A DNA stretch of 64,000 bases from the NCBI RefSeq assembly GCF_014982975.1, contig NZ_JADCKL010000002.1, positions 62,001-126,000 on the forward strand. Direction: 5' to 3'. Every line of letters begins with the position of its first letter. Position 1 is the stretch's first letter. This document shows positions 45,913 to 52,616 of the stretch, one piece after another. This stretch comes from Claveliimonas monacensis. Lineage in GTDB: Bacteria > Bacillota > Clostridia > Lachnospirales > Lachnospiraceae. The notes beneath the pieces are model-generated. The model saw nothing but the letters and a program-made list of their open reading frames with translations. It was not told the origin of the DNA and did no database searches. Both the position numbers and the translations under genes were made by a program.

Positions 45913-46218
45913 ATGTATACACCAGAAACCAATCCCACAAAGGCAGCTCTCCTGACCGCCGTCTGCACAGTCATGGTCTTTGTCCCCTGGACCATCTTCC
46001 CTCTGCGCACCCAGCCCTGGGCGCTGGAGATCCCGGCAGCCGGCATAATCATAGCATGCTATGCAGTTTTTATGATATTCTCCGGAATTTTTACCATTAT
46101 ATGTTACTCAAAATTCCATGTACAGAACATACTGATGAAGATCTGTGTGGTCATCAACCTTCTCTACGCCATTTTCGGCGTGGCAGTTCTGGGGATGATG
46201 GCGGCGACAGCGGCGTGA
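45913..46218 (+). CDS. Small membrane protein at the end of the ABC operon
   Basis: 101 residues with three hydrophobic segments (~12-32, ~42-65, ~75-98) and no known domain. AAAGGAG lies 8 nt before the ATG at 45913. A GTG at 45904 is in frame but lies in the binding site. It starts 36 nt after permease 2 and is followed by a terminator, so it is probably the fourth gene of the operon. Possible accessory or immunity protein (inference only). Confidence 0.65.
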   Translation: MYTPETNPTKAALLTAVCTVMVFVPWTIFPLRTQPWALEIPAAGIIIACYAVFMIFSGIFTIICYSKFHVQNILMKICVVINLLYAIFGVAVLGMMAATAA

Positions 46219-46225
46219 CACACAT

Positions 46226-46273
46226 AAAGATACCCCCCTGCGGTCTTCTGTGTCCGCAGGGTGCATCTTTTTT
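46226..46273 (+). terminator. Terminator of the ABC operon
   Basis: AAAGAT...CCCCTGCGG pairs with CCGCAGGG...ATCTTT around a TCTTCTGTGT loop and runs into TTTTTT. It lies 7 nt after the last gene of the operon. Confidence 0.85.
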
Positions 46274-46433
46274 AATTTCCTCCATTTTTCTATTGCCAGA
46301 TTGCTTTATGTCAGTTATAATAAAAGCCACTCAACGGGAATATCTTTTTCCCTCATGTCATTTTCAAATGACATTCTTTTATTCAATCGGCGGTTTCCGC
46401 CTTTTGTTCCCTTTTATATGAGCTCTTAAAAGG

Positions 46434-46462
46434 TTGCAGCTTTCTGTTTTTATGTCTATAAT
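46434..46462 (+). promoter_or_regulatory. Promoter in front of the broken Rpn-type gene
   Basis: TTGCAG (46434-46439) and TATAAT (46457-46462) are spaced by 17 bp. The predicted start (~46469) is only a few bases before the first in-frame TTG (46476), so the transcript would be almost leaderless or the true start lies further downstream. Confidence 0.6.
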
Positions 46463-46475
46463 GGACGTGTAACAT

Positions 46476-47317
46476 TTGAAATCAAACTTCATAAATACTG
46501 ATGAATATCCCGAGGCAGACAGGCAGTACAAGGACCGGCTCTTCCGTTTTGTCTTTCAGAAACCGGAAGACCTTCTCTCCCTCTACAACGCCGTCAACGG
46601 CACAGACTACAAAGATCCAGACGCTCTGGAGATCAATACCCTGGGAAACGTCCTGTACCTGTCCATGAAAAATGACATTTCCTTCCTCGTCAGCGGCACC
46701 CTCAACCTGTACGAGCACCAGAGTACCTGCAATCCCAACATGCCCATGCGGGGACTCTTCTACTTCTCAAGGCTGTACGAGAAGTACATTGCCGTCCAGG
46801 ACATCAACATCTACAGCAGCGCCGCCAAGACCTTCCCTTTCCCCAGACATGTGGTCTTCTACAACGGGACAGCGGAAGAGCCGGACAGGAAAGTCCTGCG
46901 GCTCAGTGATCTATACGAGACAGTCCCAGGGGACAGCCATCCCTCCCTGGAGTGCGAGACGCTGATGCTGAACATCAATTACGGACACAACAGGTCTCTC
47001 ATGGAAAAATGCAGGAGGCTGTGGACACCTGCATCCGGGACGGGGTTCTGAAGGATATTCTGACAGAGCAGAAATCGGAGGTGATCCAGATGGTTCTGGA
47101 GACGTTTGACCAGGAGAAATATGAAAAGGCCATGCACCAGGAGAGCTATGACGACGGGTATTCTGACGGCAAAAAGGACGGGTATTCTGACGGCAAAGCA
47201 GACTTGTTTCTGGAGCTGGTCCGCAAGAAACTGGCAAAAGGAAGGTCCCTGGAAGAGATCGCCCGGGAACTGGAGACAGACCTGGAAACAATACAGAAAC
47301 TGACAGGTCAGATATAA
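46476..47317 (+). pseudogene. Rpn/PD-(D/E)XK transposase-like nuclease, broken by internal deletion and frame change
   Basis: The first frame (46476-47051, TTG start) reads QYKDRLFRFVFQKPEDLLSLYNAVNG and SFLVSGTLNLYEHQSTCNPNMPMRGLFY. This is the PD-(D/E)XK core of Rpn-family proteins. It ends after NINYGHNRSLMEKCRRL with a short non-homologous tail. The second frame (46952-47317) holds the family C-terminal part (MQEAVDTCIRDGVLKDIL, SEVIQMVLETFDQEKYEKAM, then a DGYSDGKK repeat). About 30 codons that normally join the two are missing. Rpn proteins promote recA-independent recombination. This copy is probably inactive. Confidence 0.75.
47155..47199 (+). repeat. Tandem repeat in the Rpn-type gene
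   Basis: Two copies of a 21-bp unit (GACGGGTATTCTGACGGCAAA with small changes) encode DGYSDGK twice. Such Gly/Asp/Lys-rich heptads are common in the C-terminal tails of this family and vary in copy number. Confidence 0.6.
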
Positions 47318-47332
47318 GTACAAAGGCAGGCC

Positions 47333-47373
47333 AAAACTGCCATTGTGGGGGCGTCCTCACAACGGCAGTTTTT
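47333..47373 (+). terminator. Terminator after the Rpn-type pseudogene
   Basis: AAAACTGCC...TTGTG pairs with CACAA...GGCAGTTTTT. The stem is interrupted by one mismatch and ends in a T run. Located 16 nt after the stop. Confidence 0.8.
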
Positions 47374-47463
47374 ATCCCTGTCCCTTTCTGGCCGCCCTCC
47401 ACAACTTCCACTTTTCTGCTCTACAACTTAGAATTTATCTATTCAAAACCGTTGTCCTCCGCC

Positions 47464-48180
47464 CTATTTAGTTTTGTGCTTGTTCAAAAGTATTTCACAT
47501 ATAATTACTGTCGCACAGAATACAAGAATTAAGTACCATAGATTTTCAAGGCAAAACCCATTATCTGACATCAAGCGGTATCCCCAGGAAGCGGGAAAAA
47601 AACGCCCTATGGCTTCAAGAAAATCAGGCAGCAAAGTAACAGGGAACATAATCCCCGAAAGCATAATCGAGGGTAAAAACACAAGCTGCGCTATCATTGT
47701 CAGCTTTGCCTGATTTTTTACAACCAATCCTAATATACTTCCAATACTCAGTGACACTACGATATATATGGCAAGCGCAAGAAAGAAAAATGGAAGCTGT
47801 ACTGGCAAGGCCGCCTCAAACAGTATCGGGGCAAGCAGTAATATAATGGCACAGCTAATCATCAAATGCACAAATGCAGAAAGGAACATTGTAACAAGAC
47901 CTAAATATAAAGGGACTCCATTTGCTTTATAAACCTTTTTTACATCACTTCCATATGTTTCAATCAATGATGGCGGCAACCCAATAAACGCTCCCATTGA
48001 AACGCTCATCACAATCATAGATTGTATCAGTGTGCTTCTCATTTCAGGCATAACAGAAGTAAAAATACCACCCATAAGCAGAAAGAAAATAAGAGGAACG
48101 ATATAGCAGGTTACCAACAAAGATTTACTGCGTATATCCAATTTCCACTGTAATGTTACGCCATATAAAAAGCCGTTCAT
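47464..48180 (-). CDS. ABC-2 type transporter permease (AT-rich cassette)
   Basis: 238 residues with six membrane helices. QLVFLPSIMLSGIMFPVTLLPDFLEAIGRFFPASW is the typical ABC-2 drug/peptide exporter segment. It overlaps the ATPase gene by 4 bp. Base composition is clearly more AT-rich than the flanks, which suggests transfer. With the ATPase and MerR-type regulator it forms a drug-efflux cassette (substrate unknown). Confidence 0.88.
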   Translation of the reverse strand: MNGFLYGVTLQWKLDIRSKSLLVTCYIVPLIFFLLMGGIFTSVMPEMRSTLIQSMIVMSVSMGAFIGLPPSLIETYGSDVKKVYKANGVPLYLGLVTMFLSAFVHLMISCAIILLLAPILFEAALPVQLPFFFLALAIYIVVSLSIGSILGLVVKNQAKLTMIAQLVFLPSIMLSGIMFPVTLLPDFLEAIGRFFPASWGYRLMSDNGFCLENLWYLILVFCATVIICEILLNKHKTK

Positions 48181-48992
48181 CCTGCTTCCCTCCTTGCCAT
48201 TTCAATAAAATGCTGTTCCAGCGTGCCACGATCAACTTTAATATCTAATACATGGATTTTTTTCTGTTTTAATTCGCCCAGTAAGGAAATCAAAGTGTCT
48301 TCAATATTGTCCGTTTCAAAAGTGTTATCTCCCTGCTGCGTCTTGATATGGATAAAATATTTTCTTGCAACCTTATCGGTCAGTTCCGAAGCTGTACCGC
48401 AAAAGACAATATTTCCGTTATTCAAAATAGCAATGCGGTCACATAAGGTTTCCACTTCCGCCATATCGTGACTTGCCAGGACGATTGTTTTTCCGTGTGA
48501 TTTGAGCTTTCGGATTTGTTCGTGGAGCGATAGTCTCCCCTCGACATCAAGTCCCGCAGTCGGCTCATCAAGAAAAATAACATCGGGATTGCCTATAAGC
48601 GCAAGGGCAAGATGTAACCGTCTTTTCTGCCCTGTGGATAATTGTATATACTGCTTCTTTTCCATTTCTTTGATACCAAGACCGTTAAGCATGACATCAT
48701 CAATTTTTGTTTTATTCCATTTTGCAAACAGCTTTACAGCCTCTATTGGCTTGATATGGGCGGGCAAAGATGATGATTGCAGCTGAATACCCATTTTCCC
48801 GTTTACAGTAATCGCACCACTGTCATATTTTCTTAGACCTTCGATACATTCAAGCGTTGTCGTTTTTCCCGCTCCATTTACGCCGAGCAGAGCGAAAATT
48901 TCTCCTTTTTCAATTTGAAAATCAAGTCCTTTAAGAACCATATGACTGCCATAACTTTTCTTTAATTTACGAACTTGTATTGCGTCTTTCAC
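48177..48992 (-). CDS. ABC transporter ATP-binding protein (AT-rich cassette)
   Basis: 271 residues. Walker A GVNGAGKTT is at 37-45, the signature is LSTGQKRRLHLALAL, and Walker B is DVIFLDEPTAGLD, followed by the H-loop LASHDMAEVE. The C-terminal domain is like DrrA/CcmA-type exporters. It overlaps the regulator by 4 bp and the permease by 4 bp, so all three are one translation-coupled unit. Confidence 0.92.
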   Translation of the reverse strand: MKDAIQVRKLKKSYGSHMVLKGLDFQIEKGEIFALLGVNGAGKTTTLECIEGLRKYDSGAITVNGKMGIQLQSSSLPAHIKPIEAVKLFAKWNKTKIDDVMLNGLGIKEMEKKQYIQLSTGQKRRLHLALALIGNPDVIFLDEPTAGLDVEGRLSLHEQIRKLKSHGKTIVLASHDMAEVETLCDRIAILNNGNIVFCGTASELTDKVARKYFIHIKTQQGDNTFETDNIEDTLISLLGELKQKKIHVLDIKVDRGTLEQHFIEMARREAG

Positions 48993-49789
48993 GGTTTCAC
49001 CTCCCCAAAAGGATTTGTTCCAAGTCTTGAGAAATAGACTTGCAAAGCTGGCTCTAAATAATCGTTAACGATTTTCTGCCTTTCTTCCCAGGCGTTTGTG
49101 GCAGTATCAATGTTACCGACTTCCACCAATTTCGGAAGCATACTCATATCGCCATTTGTAAACTCCATAATCAAGCCCCAATATTCTTTTACAACCTGTT
49201 GGCATTTTTCGCTTTCAGGCGGTACATTTTCTTTTTGAAGCTGTACAATTTCATCACTTAGGCGGTTAAATCTGTCCATAAAGTCTAAGCCGCTTTCCTT
49301 ATCAAATTGACTGCGTATATGATCGAGCGTATCATCATCAAAACGCTTAATAAGATAATAAGAGTCATTCTTCATTTGTAGATTGACAATAATATCTGCA
49401 TACTTCTTAAAGTTGACCGTCTGCATTTGTAAAACTTCTGCTTTTAGCTGTTCTATTGCTGACAATGAAGCCTGAAGCTGTTCTATTTTTTGGCGTATAT
49501 CATCTGCCTGCTCTGTAAGAGCATTTGCAACATCAGCCGGTGTTTCCAAAGAAATCAACCGCTCTTTTATATCGTCCAAAGAAAAGCCCAGTGATTTCAA
49601 AGATATAATCTGATGAAGTGTAATCAAATCTTTATCGGTATAAAGTCTGCGTCCGCCTTTGCTTTCTGCCGATGGGGAAAGAAGTCCTTCTTTATCGTAG
49701 TATTGCAGAGTACGGACGGTGACTCCCATTTTCTTTGCCACTTCTCCAACTGTCATAAACCCTTGCGGAATTGCTCTGTATTTTGCCAT
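48989..49789 (-). CDS. MerR-family regulator with large C-terminal (TipAS-like) domain
   Basis: 266 residues. Residues ~12-80 are a MerR winged helix (MTVGEVAKKMGVTVRTLQYYDKEGLLSPSAESKGGRRLYTDKD). A coiled-coil dimerisation helix (~100-125) and a ~140-residue helical domain follow, with a TipAS/antibiotic-binding look (KEYWGLIMEFTNGDMSMLPKLVEVGN). Such regulators bind a drug and activate the adjacent transporter. GGAGG lies 9 nt before the ATG. The promoter in front has the unusual 19-bp MerR-type spacer. Confidence 0.88.
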   Translation of the reverse strand: MAKYRAIPQGFMTVGEVAKKMGVTVRTLQYYDKEGLLSPSAESKGGRRLYTDKDLITLHQIISLKSLGFSLDDIKERLISLETPADVANALTEQADDIRQKIEQLQASLSAIEQLKAEVLQMQTVNFKKYADIIVNLQMKNDSYYLIKRFDDDTLDHIRSQFDKESGLDFMDRFNRLSDEIVQLQKENVPPESEKCQQVVKEYWGLIMEFTNGDMSMLPKLVEVGNIDTATNAWEERQKIVNDYLEPALQVYFSRLGTNPFGEVKP

Positions 49790-49811
49790 AATTATTTACC
49801 TCCTGGCACCT

Positions 49812-49842
49812 ATTATAAATCATTACGCGGCGTCACAAACAA
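49812..49842 (-). promoter_or_regulatory. MerR-type promoter/operator of the ABC cassette
   Basis: On the minus strand TTGTTT (49837-49842) and TATAAT (49812-49817) are 19 bp apart. The spacer contains the palindrome ACGCGGCGT (49825-49833), nearly centred. Long spacers with a central dyad are the mark of MerR-regulated promoters, so this regulator likely controls its own operon. Confidence 0.68.
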
Positions 49843-49861
49843 GACCTTTTTGAAAAAATTT

Positions 49862-49892
49862 GAGGCGGCAAAGATTTTTCTCTGCCGCCTTT
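49862..49892. terminator. Hairpin upstream of the MerR cassette
   Basis: GAGGCGGCA and TGCCGCC form a stem with a 12-nt loop. It is followed by TTTC on the plus strand and by CAAATTTTTTC on the minus strand. It probably insulates the cassette from minus-strand transcription upstream. Confidence 0.5.
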
Positions 49893-49944
49893 CTGTAATT
49901 ATGCGAAGATAATATTCAAGTTTTATAGCAATTTGGATTACAAA

Positions 49945-50077
49945 CTATAAGCCATTTATCTCAACAACTTCCAGTTTTTCGTTTTTCTTGATAACGCCAA
50001 TGTTGTCTATTAGCGACACGACACTCTCATTAAAACAGTCTCATCTGCTCATACTCTACATATCTTTTCAGCTTCAT
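49945..50077 (-). pseudogene. Decayed 3' end of an unidentified gene
   Basis: Reading the minus strand from 50077 gives MKLKRYVEYEQMRLF, then a stop caused by one extra T in a TTTT run. Removing it continues NESVVSLIDNIGVIKKNEKLEV and ends VEINGL-stop at 49945. The smooth coding look across the frame change suggests the end of a once longer gene. The wording resembles C-terminal tails of some site-specific recombinases, but I cannot name it with confidence. Confidence 0.35.
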
Positions 50078-50088
50078 AAGTAAAGATA

Positions 50089-50289
50089 TTATTCATAATT
50101 TACTATAATCTTTTTGCAATGATCACAACGATATGCTGCTATTCGGTCTCCGAGCGTTCTTGCAACCATATCTGGATCCGTATTGAGACGCAAAGTTTCC
50201 TCACCATCTTTCCAGACCAATGCTGGTCCACTACCCACAGCATGTAGCTGGCCTTCACGCATTTTTCTATCACAATATGGACACTTCAT
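50089..50289 (-). CDS. Small zinc-ribbon protein (DUF6487-like)
   Basis: 66 residues with two CxxC knuckles (MKCPYCDRKM and RCDHCKKIIV) around a region with ALVWKDGEE. The family is widespread in Firmicutes with unknown function. It overlaps the PadR-type gene by 4 bp and is probably translated with it. Nothing after it belongs to the unit. Confidence 0.78.
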   Translation of the reverse strand: MKCPYCDRKMREGQLHAVGSGPALVWKDGEETLRLNTDPDMVARTLGDRIAAYRCDHCKKIIVNYE

Positions 50290-50636
50290 TTATCACGCTC
50301 TCCTTTTCCCTGGATATTATTTCTGACGGTTCCCAGATAGTCCTCACCGTCCCGAATCATGGTCATCAGACGTTCCTGCTCGTCTTTCAGCATCTGCATC
50401 CCGGTTTCAGTGATAAGATAGGATTTTCTCCTTCCTGCTTCCGTTGTTTTTTTAATAATGTTATTTTCCTCAAACTTTGACAGCATGGCGTATAATGTCC
50501 CCGGGCCGACCTTGATCCTGCCATTTGATATCTGCCGGACGCGGTCCATGATATCAACACCACAGCATTCCTGGGTCAGCGCAAGAAGGATATAATACAT
50601 AGGTTCCGTCAATGTCTGAAATTGTTCCCTGGCCAT
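50286..50636 (-). CDS. PadR-family transcriptional regulator
   Basis: 116 residues. The winged-helix PadR domain has LTEPMYYILLALTQECCGVDIMDRV, ISNGRIKVGPGTLYAMLSKFEENNIIKK and GRRKSYLITETGMQML. PadR repressors often control stress or drug-efflux genes next to them. Here the neighbour is a small zinc-ribbon protein, and no transporter follows. A 15-bp gap separates it from the chimeric XRE gene upstream. Confidence 0.88.
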   Translation of the reverse strand: MAREQFQTLTEPMYYILLALTQECCGVDIMDRVRQISNGRIKVGPGTLYAMLSKFEENNIIKKTTEAGRRKSYLITETGMQMLKDEQERLMTMIRDGEDYLGTVRNNIQGKGERDK

Positions 50637-50651
50637 CTGATCCCCTCTCTT

Positions 50652-51251
50652 TCAGTTCGTATCTTTCAGAAGATTAAGCGTTTCCAGAGTCAGTTCTATC
50701 TGATCAGCAGCCGGAGGCGTATCCGCATAAAGAAACAGCAATGCATCTTCATAACGTGCACAGGTAGCAATACCATTCTTATTTCTGCGCACCTCCAACG
50801 CTTTCCACGGGCGAGGATCTGTCTCCTTTGTCCCCTTATAATACATAGTATCTGTCTCTGTTTCCCAGATTTTATGCAGAACCCATGCATATTCAGAGCG
50901 ATAGACATTATAGGAAAGTTCATTTTCTTCCAACTCTTCATTCGGCCAGATCACGGTTCCCTGCAGCCGGCTTCCGAAGAATGATTTCTGATAGGAGTAT
51001 TCCGCATGATCGGGCTCTCCTTTCATCTCACAATAATCCGCCTGGGTGAGTGGCAACCGTGCCAGTGCTTTGCGGTTTTCAGCAGGCCCGTTTTCTGTAA
51101 AGGCTACCGCAGTGACTACCATATTAGGTACCGTCTCGCCATTTTCCCAGCGTGACACGGCCTGGCGCGTGACAAAGATCTTCTCTGCAAGTTCATCTTG
51201 GGATAATCCTTTGTCCGTCCGCAGTTTAAAGAGCACATCTTTCGTTTCCAT
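50652..51251 (-). CDS. Chimeric protein: truncated XRE HTH fused to an unknown domain
   Basis: 199 residues. Residues 1-43 (METKDVLFKLRTDKGLSQDE..., VTRQAVSRWENGETVPN) match the first four helices of an XRE domain. There the normal continuation (TLKLLSKLFDVS-type) is replaced by MVVTAVAFTENGPAENRKALARL and a ~150-residue region I do not recognise (NELSYNVYRSEYAWVLHKIWETETD, TCARYEDALLFLYADTPP). GGAGG lies about 10 nt before the ATG at 51251. The join is in frame. It may be an in-frame deletion product. Confidence 0.6.
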   Translation of the reverse strand: METKDVLFKLRTDKGLSQDELAEKIFVTRQAVSRWENGETVPNMVVTAVAFTENGPAENRKALARLPLTQADYCEMKGEPDHAEYSYQKSFFGSRLQGTVIWPNEELEENELSYNVYRSEYAWVLHKIWETETDTMYYKGTKETDPRPWKALEVRRNKNGIATCARYEDALLFLYADTPPAADQIELTLETLNLLKDTN

Positions 51252-51275
51252 ATATCTTCCACCTCCATACAAAGA

Positions 51276-51518
51276 CTATAGCAGCTCCGTCTTCAGAAAG
51301 AAAGCAACCCGCTGTTGCCGGGAAGTTACAAACTCTATGTCTTCCAGATAAATGGAAACCTCTCCACATTCCGGACAAATGGCAACTTTAGGTTTTCCCA
51401 TCCTGCCGCCGAACAATTTATTTTCGTCTGAAGACAAAATAATCCCATATCCTGTGCCCTCCACCTTTATAGCACAGTTTTCTTTCATCTCACTTCCACA
51501 GCGAATACATTTCCTCAT
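51276..51518 (-). CDS. Small zinc-ribbon protein
   Basis: 80 residues with two CxxC knuckles (MRKCIRCGSEM and AICPECGEVSIYL). It resembles the small nucleic-acid-binding or DUF6487-type zinc-ribbon proteins of Firmicutes. Function unknown. It ends 24 nt before the chimeric XRE gene. Confidence 0.72.
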   Translation of the reverse strand: MRKCIRCGSEMKENCAIKVEGTGYGIILSSDENKLFGGRMGKPKVAICPECGEVSIYLEDIEFVTSRQQRVAFFLKTELL

Positions 51519-51548
51519 TCTAAAGCACCTCCATATATCTGCTCCAAT

Positions 51549-51926
51549 CTACAAAATACTGTTCAGCAGTATCCCAACAAAAATTGAACTTACTCCCACG
51601 ATCACGAACATCGTTCCCACCACACACTGGATCAGCTGGCCGCTCTTTTTGATGTAAGAGGACTTCGGATTTTTCAAGTTGTAAATGACACTGCATTCAT
51701 TTCCCTCAACGAAAATGCCATTTGAGGTCCACCCTGTGTTTTGCATATATCTTATTCCGCATACATCGTACTCAAATACAGCCCTTGTACTTCGTCCGTC
51801 TGTTTCAATCCTGGTAATCCTGCCTGTTGTCCGGCCTTTGTATTTTATAAATTTGATATATCTGGGAACAGAAACAATAAGTCCCACCACCAGAAATAAA
51901 GCTCCCATGATCCAGAATGCTATCAT
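51549..51926 (-). CDS. DUF3592-like small membrane protein
   Basis: 125 residues with one membrane segment at each end (~2-20 and ~102-122). A soluble middle (GRITRIETDGRSTRAVFEYDVCGIRYMQNTGW, ECSVIYNLKNPKSSYI) is typical of DUF3592. The ATG at 51926 has GGGAG 6 nt upstream. The ATG at 51941 has none. It is a second member of the family also seen at 20755-21288. Confidence 0.72.
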   Translation of the reverse strand: MIAFWIMGALFLVVGLIVSVPRYIKFIKYKGRTTGRITRIETDGRSTRAVFEYDVCGIRYMQNTGWTSNGIFVEGNECSVIYNLKNPKSSYIKKSGQLIQCVVGTMFVIVGVSSIFVGILLNSIL

Positions 51927-51943
51927 AGCTGTCTCCCGCATTT

Positions 51944-52423
51944 CTACTTAAGTTCAAAAAGAACCTTCTCATAATCCTTCACGTAGTATCTGATATTTTT
52001 TCTTCCTCTCTCAACAACCGTATGACCCTCTGCCTCCAGCTTTTCTTTCTGAGCAGCGATACCACCCGGGTATTTTGCGTTCAGCTCCCCGTTTGCCTTC
52101 AATGTTCTCCAGTAGGGCGTCTCATCCTCCGTCCGCTGATGACTTGCCCAGGCTGCAATAGATACAAAAATGCCTGCCGTGATCGGGTCTGTAAAATCAG
52201 CGCCATTCTCTTTTGCCAGATATTCTCTGATGGCGCCGACAATAATGACTTTTCCCCGGGGAACCTTTTTCATAATTTCATCGTAGGTGACCGGAGGAGC
52301 AAAAAACATCTTCTCCCCGCCATACTTTTTGATCGTAGCCTGGTCTGTGACGATCTGTATTTTGGGCATATCCGTGTCTTTGTGGAGCATTGCGTTAAAA
52401 TCTTTCTTCTCTTCATTTGCCAT
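51944..52423 (-). CDS. MGMT-like protein of the alkyltransferase-like (ATL) type
   Basis: 159 residues. The C-terminal ~110 residues match the DNA-binding domain of O6-alkylguanine-DNA methyltransferase (KVPRGKVIIVGAIREYLA, NAKYPGGIAAQKEKLEAEG). The reactive cysteine of the PCHR motif is replaced by tryptophan (TPYWRTLKANG, Trp105), so it cannot accept alkyl groups. ATL proteins flag O6-alkylguanine for excision repair. An unusual ~45-residue N-terminal extension is present. AGAGGTG lies 6 nt before the ATG at 52423. Confidence 0.78.
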   Translation of the reverse strand: MANEEKKDFNAMLHKDTDMPKIQIVTDQATIKKYGGEKMFFAPPVTYDEIMKKVPRGKVIIVGAIREYLAKENGADFTDPITAGIFVSIAAWASHQRTEDETPYWRTLKANGELNAKYPGGIAAQKEKLEAEGHTVVERGRKNIRYYVKDYEKVLFELK

Positions 52424-52545
52424 GTCTCTCACCTCTTGCATTCATTATACAGAAGCATAATATCTCATACAATGAGACGGTTTAAAAAATTTCCCCTTTT
52501 TTATATCTGCTATTGAAGCGTAACATTTAAGCAGCGCAAATAACA

Positions 52546-52570
52546 AGAGAGCAGGAAAATCCTGCTCTCT
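52546..52570 (-). terminator. Terminator of the ATP-grasp/racemase/Mur ligase unit
   Basis: On the minus strand AGAGAGCAGGA and TCCTGCTCTCT form a perfect 11-bp stem with a 3-nt loop, followed by TGTTATTTG. It lies 47 nt after the Mur ligase stop. Confidence 0.75.
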
Positions 52571-52616
52571 TTCCAAACGATAATCCATTTTTCACAGCGA
52601 CAGCAGGGTGACCAGA

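Noticed and set aside
47155-47199. Short direct repeats taken as a CRISPR-like array
   Set aside because: Only two units without spacers, inside a reading frame. No CRISPR array was seen anywhere in the window.
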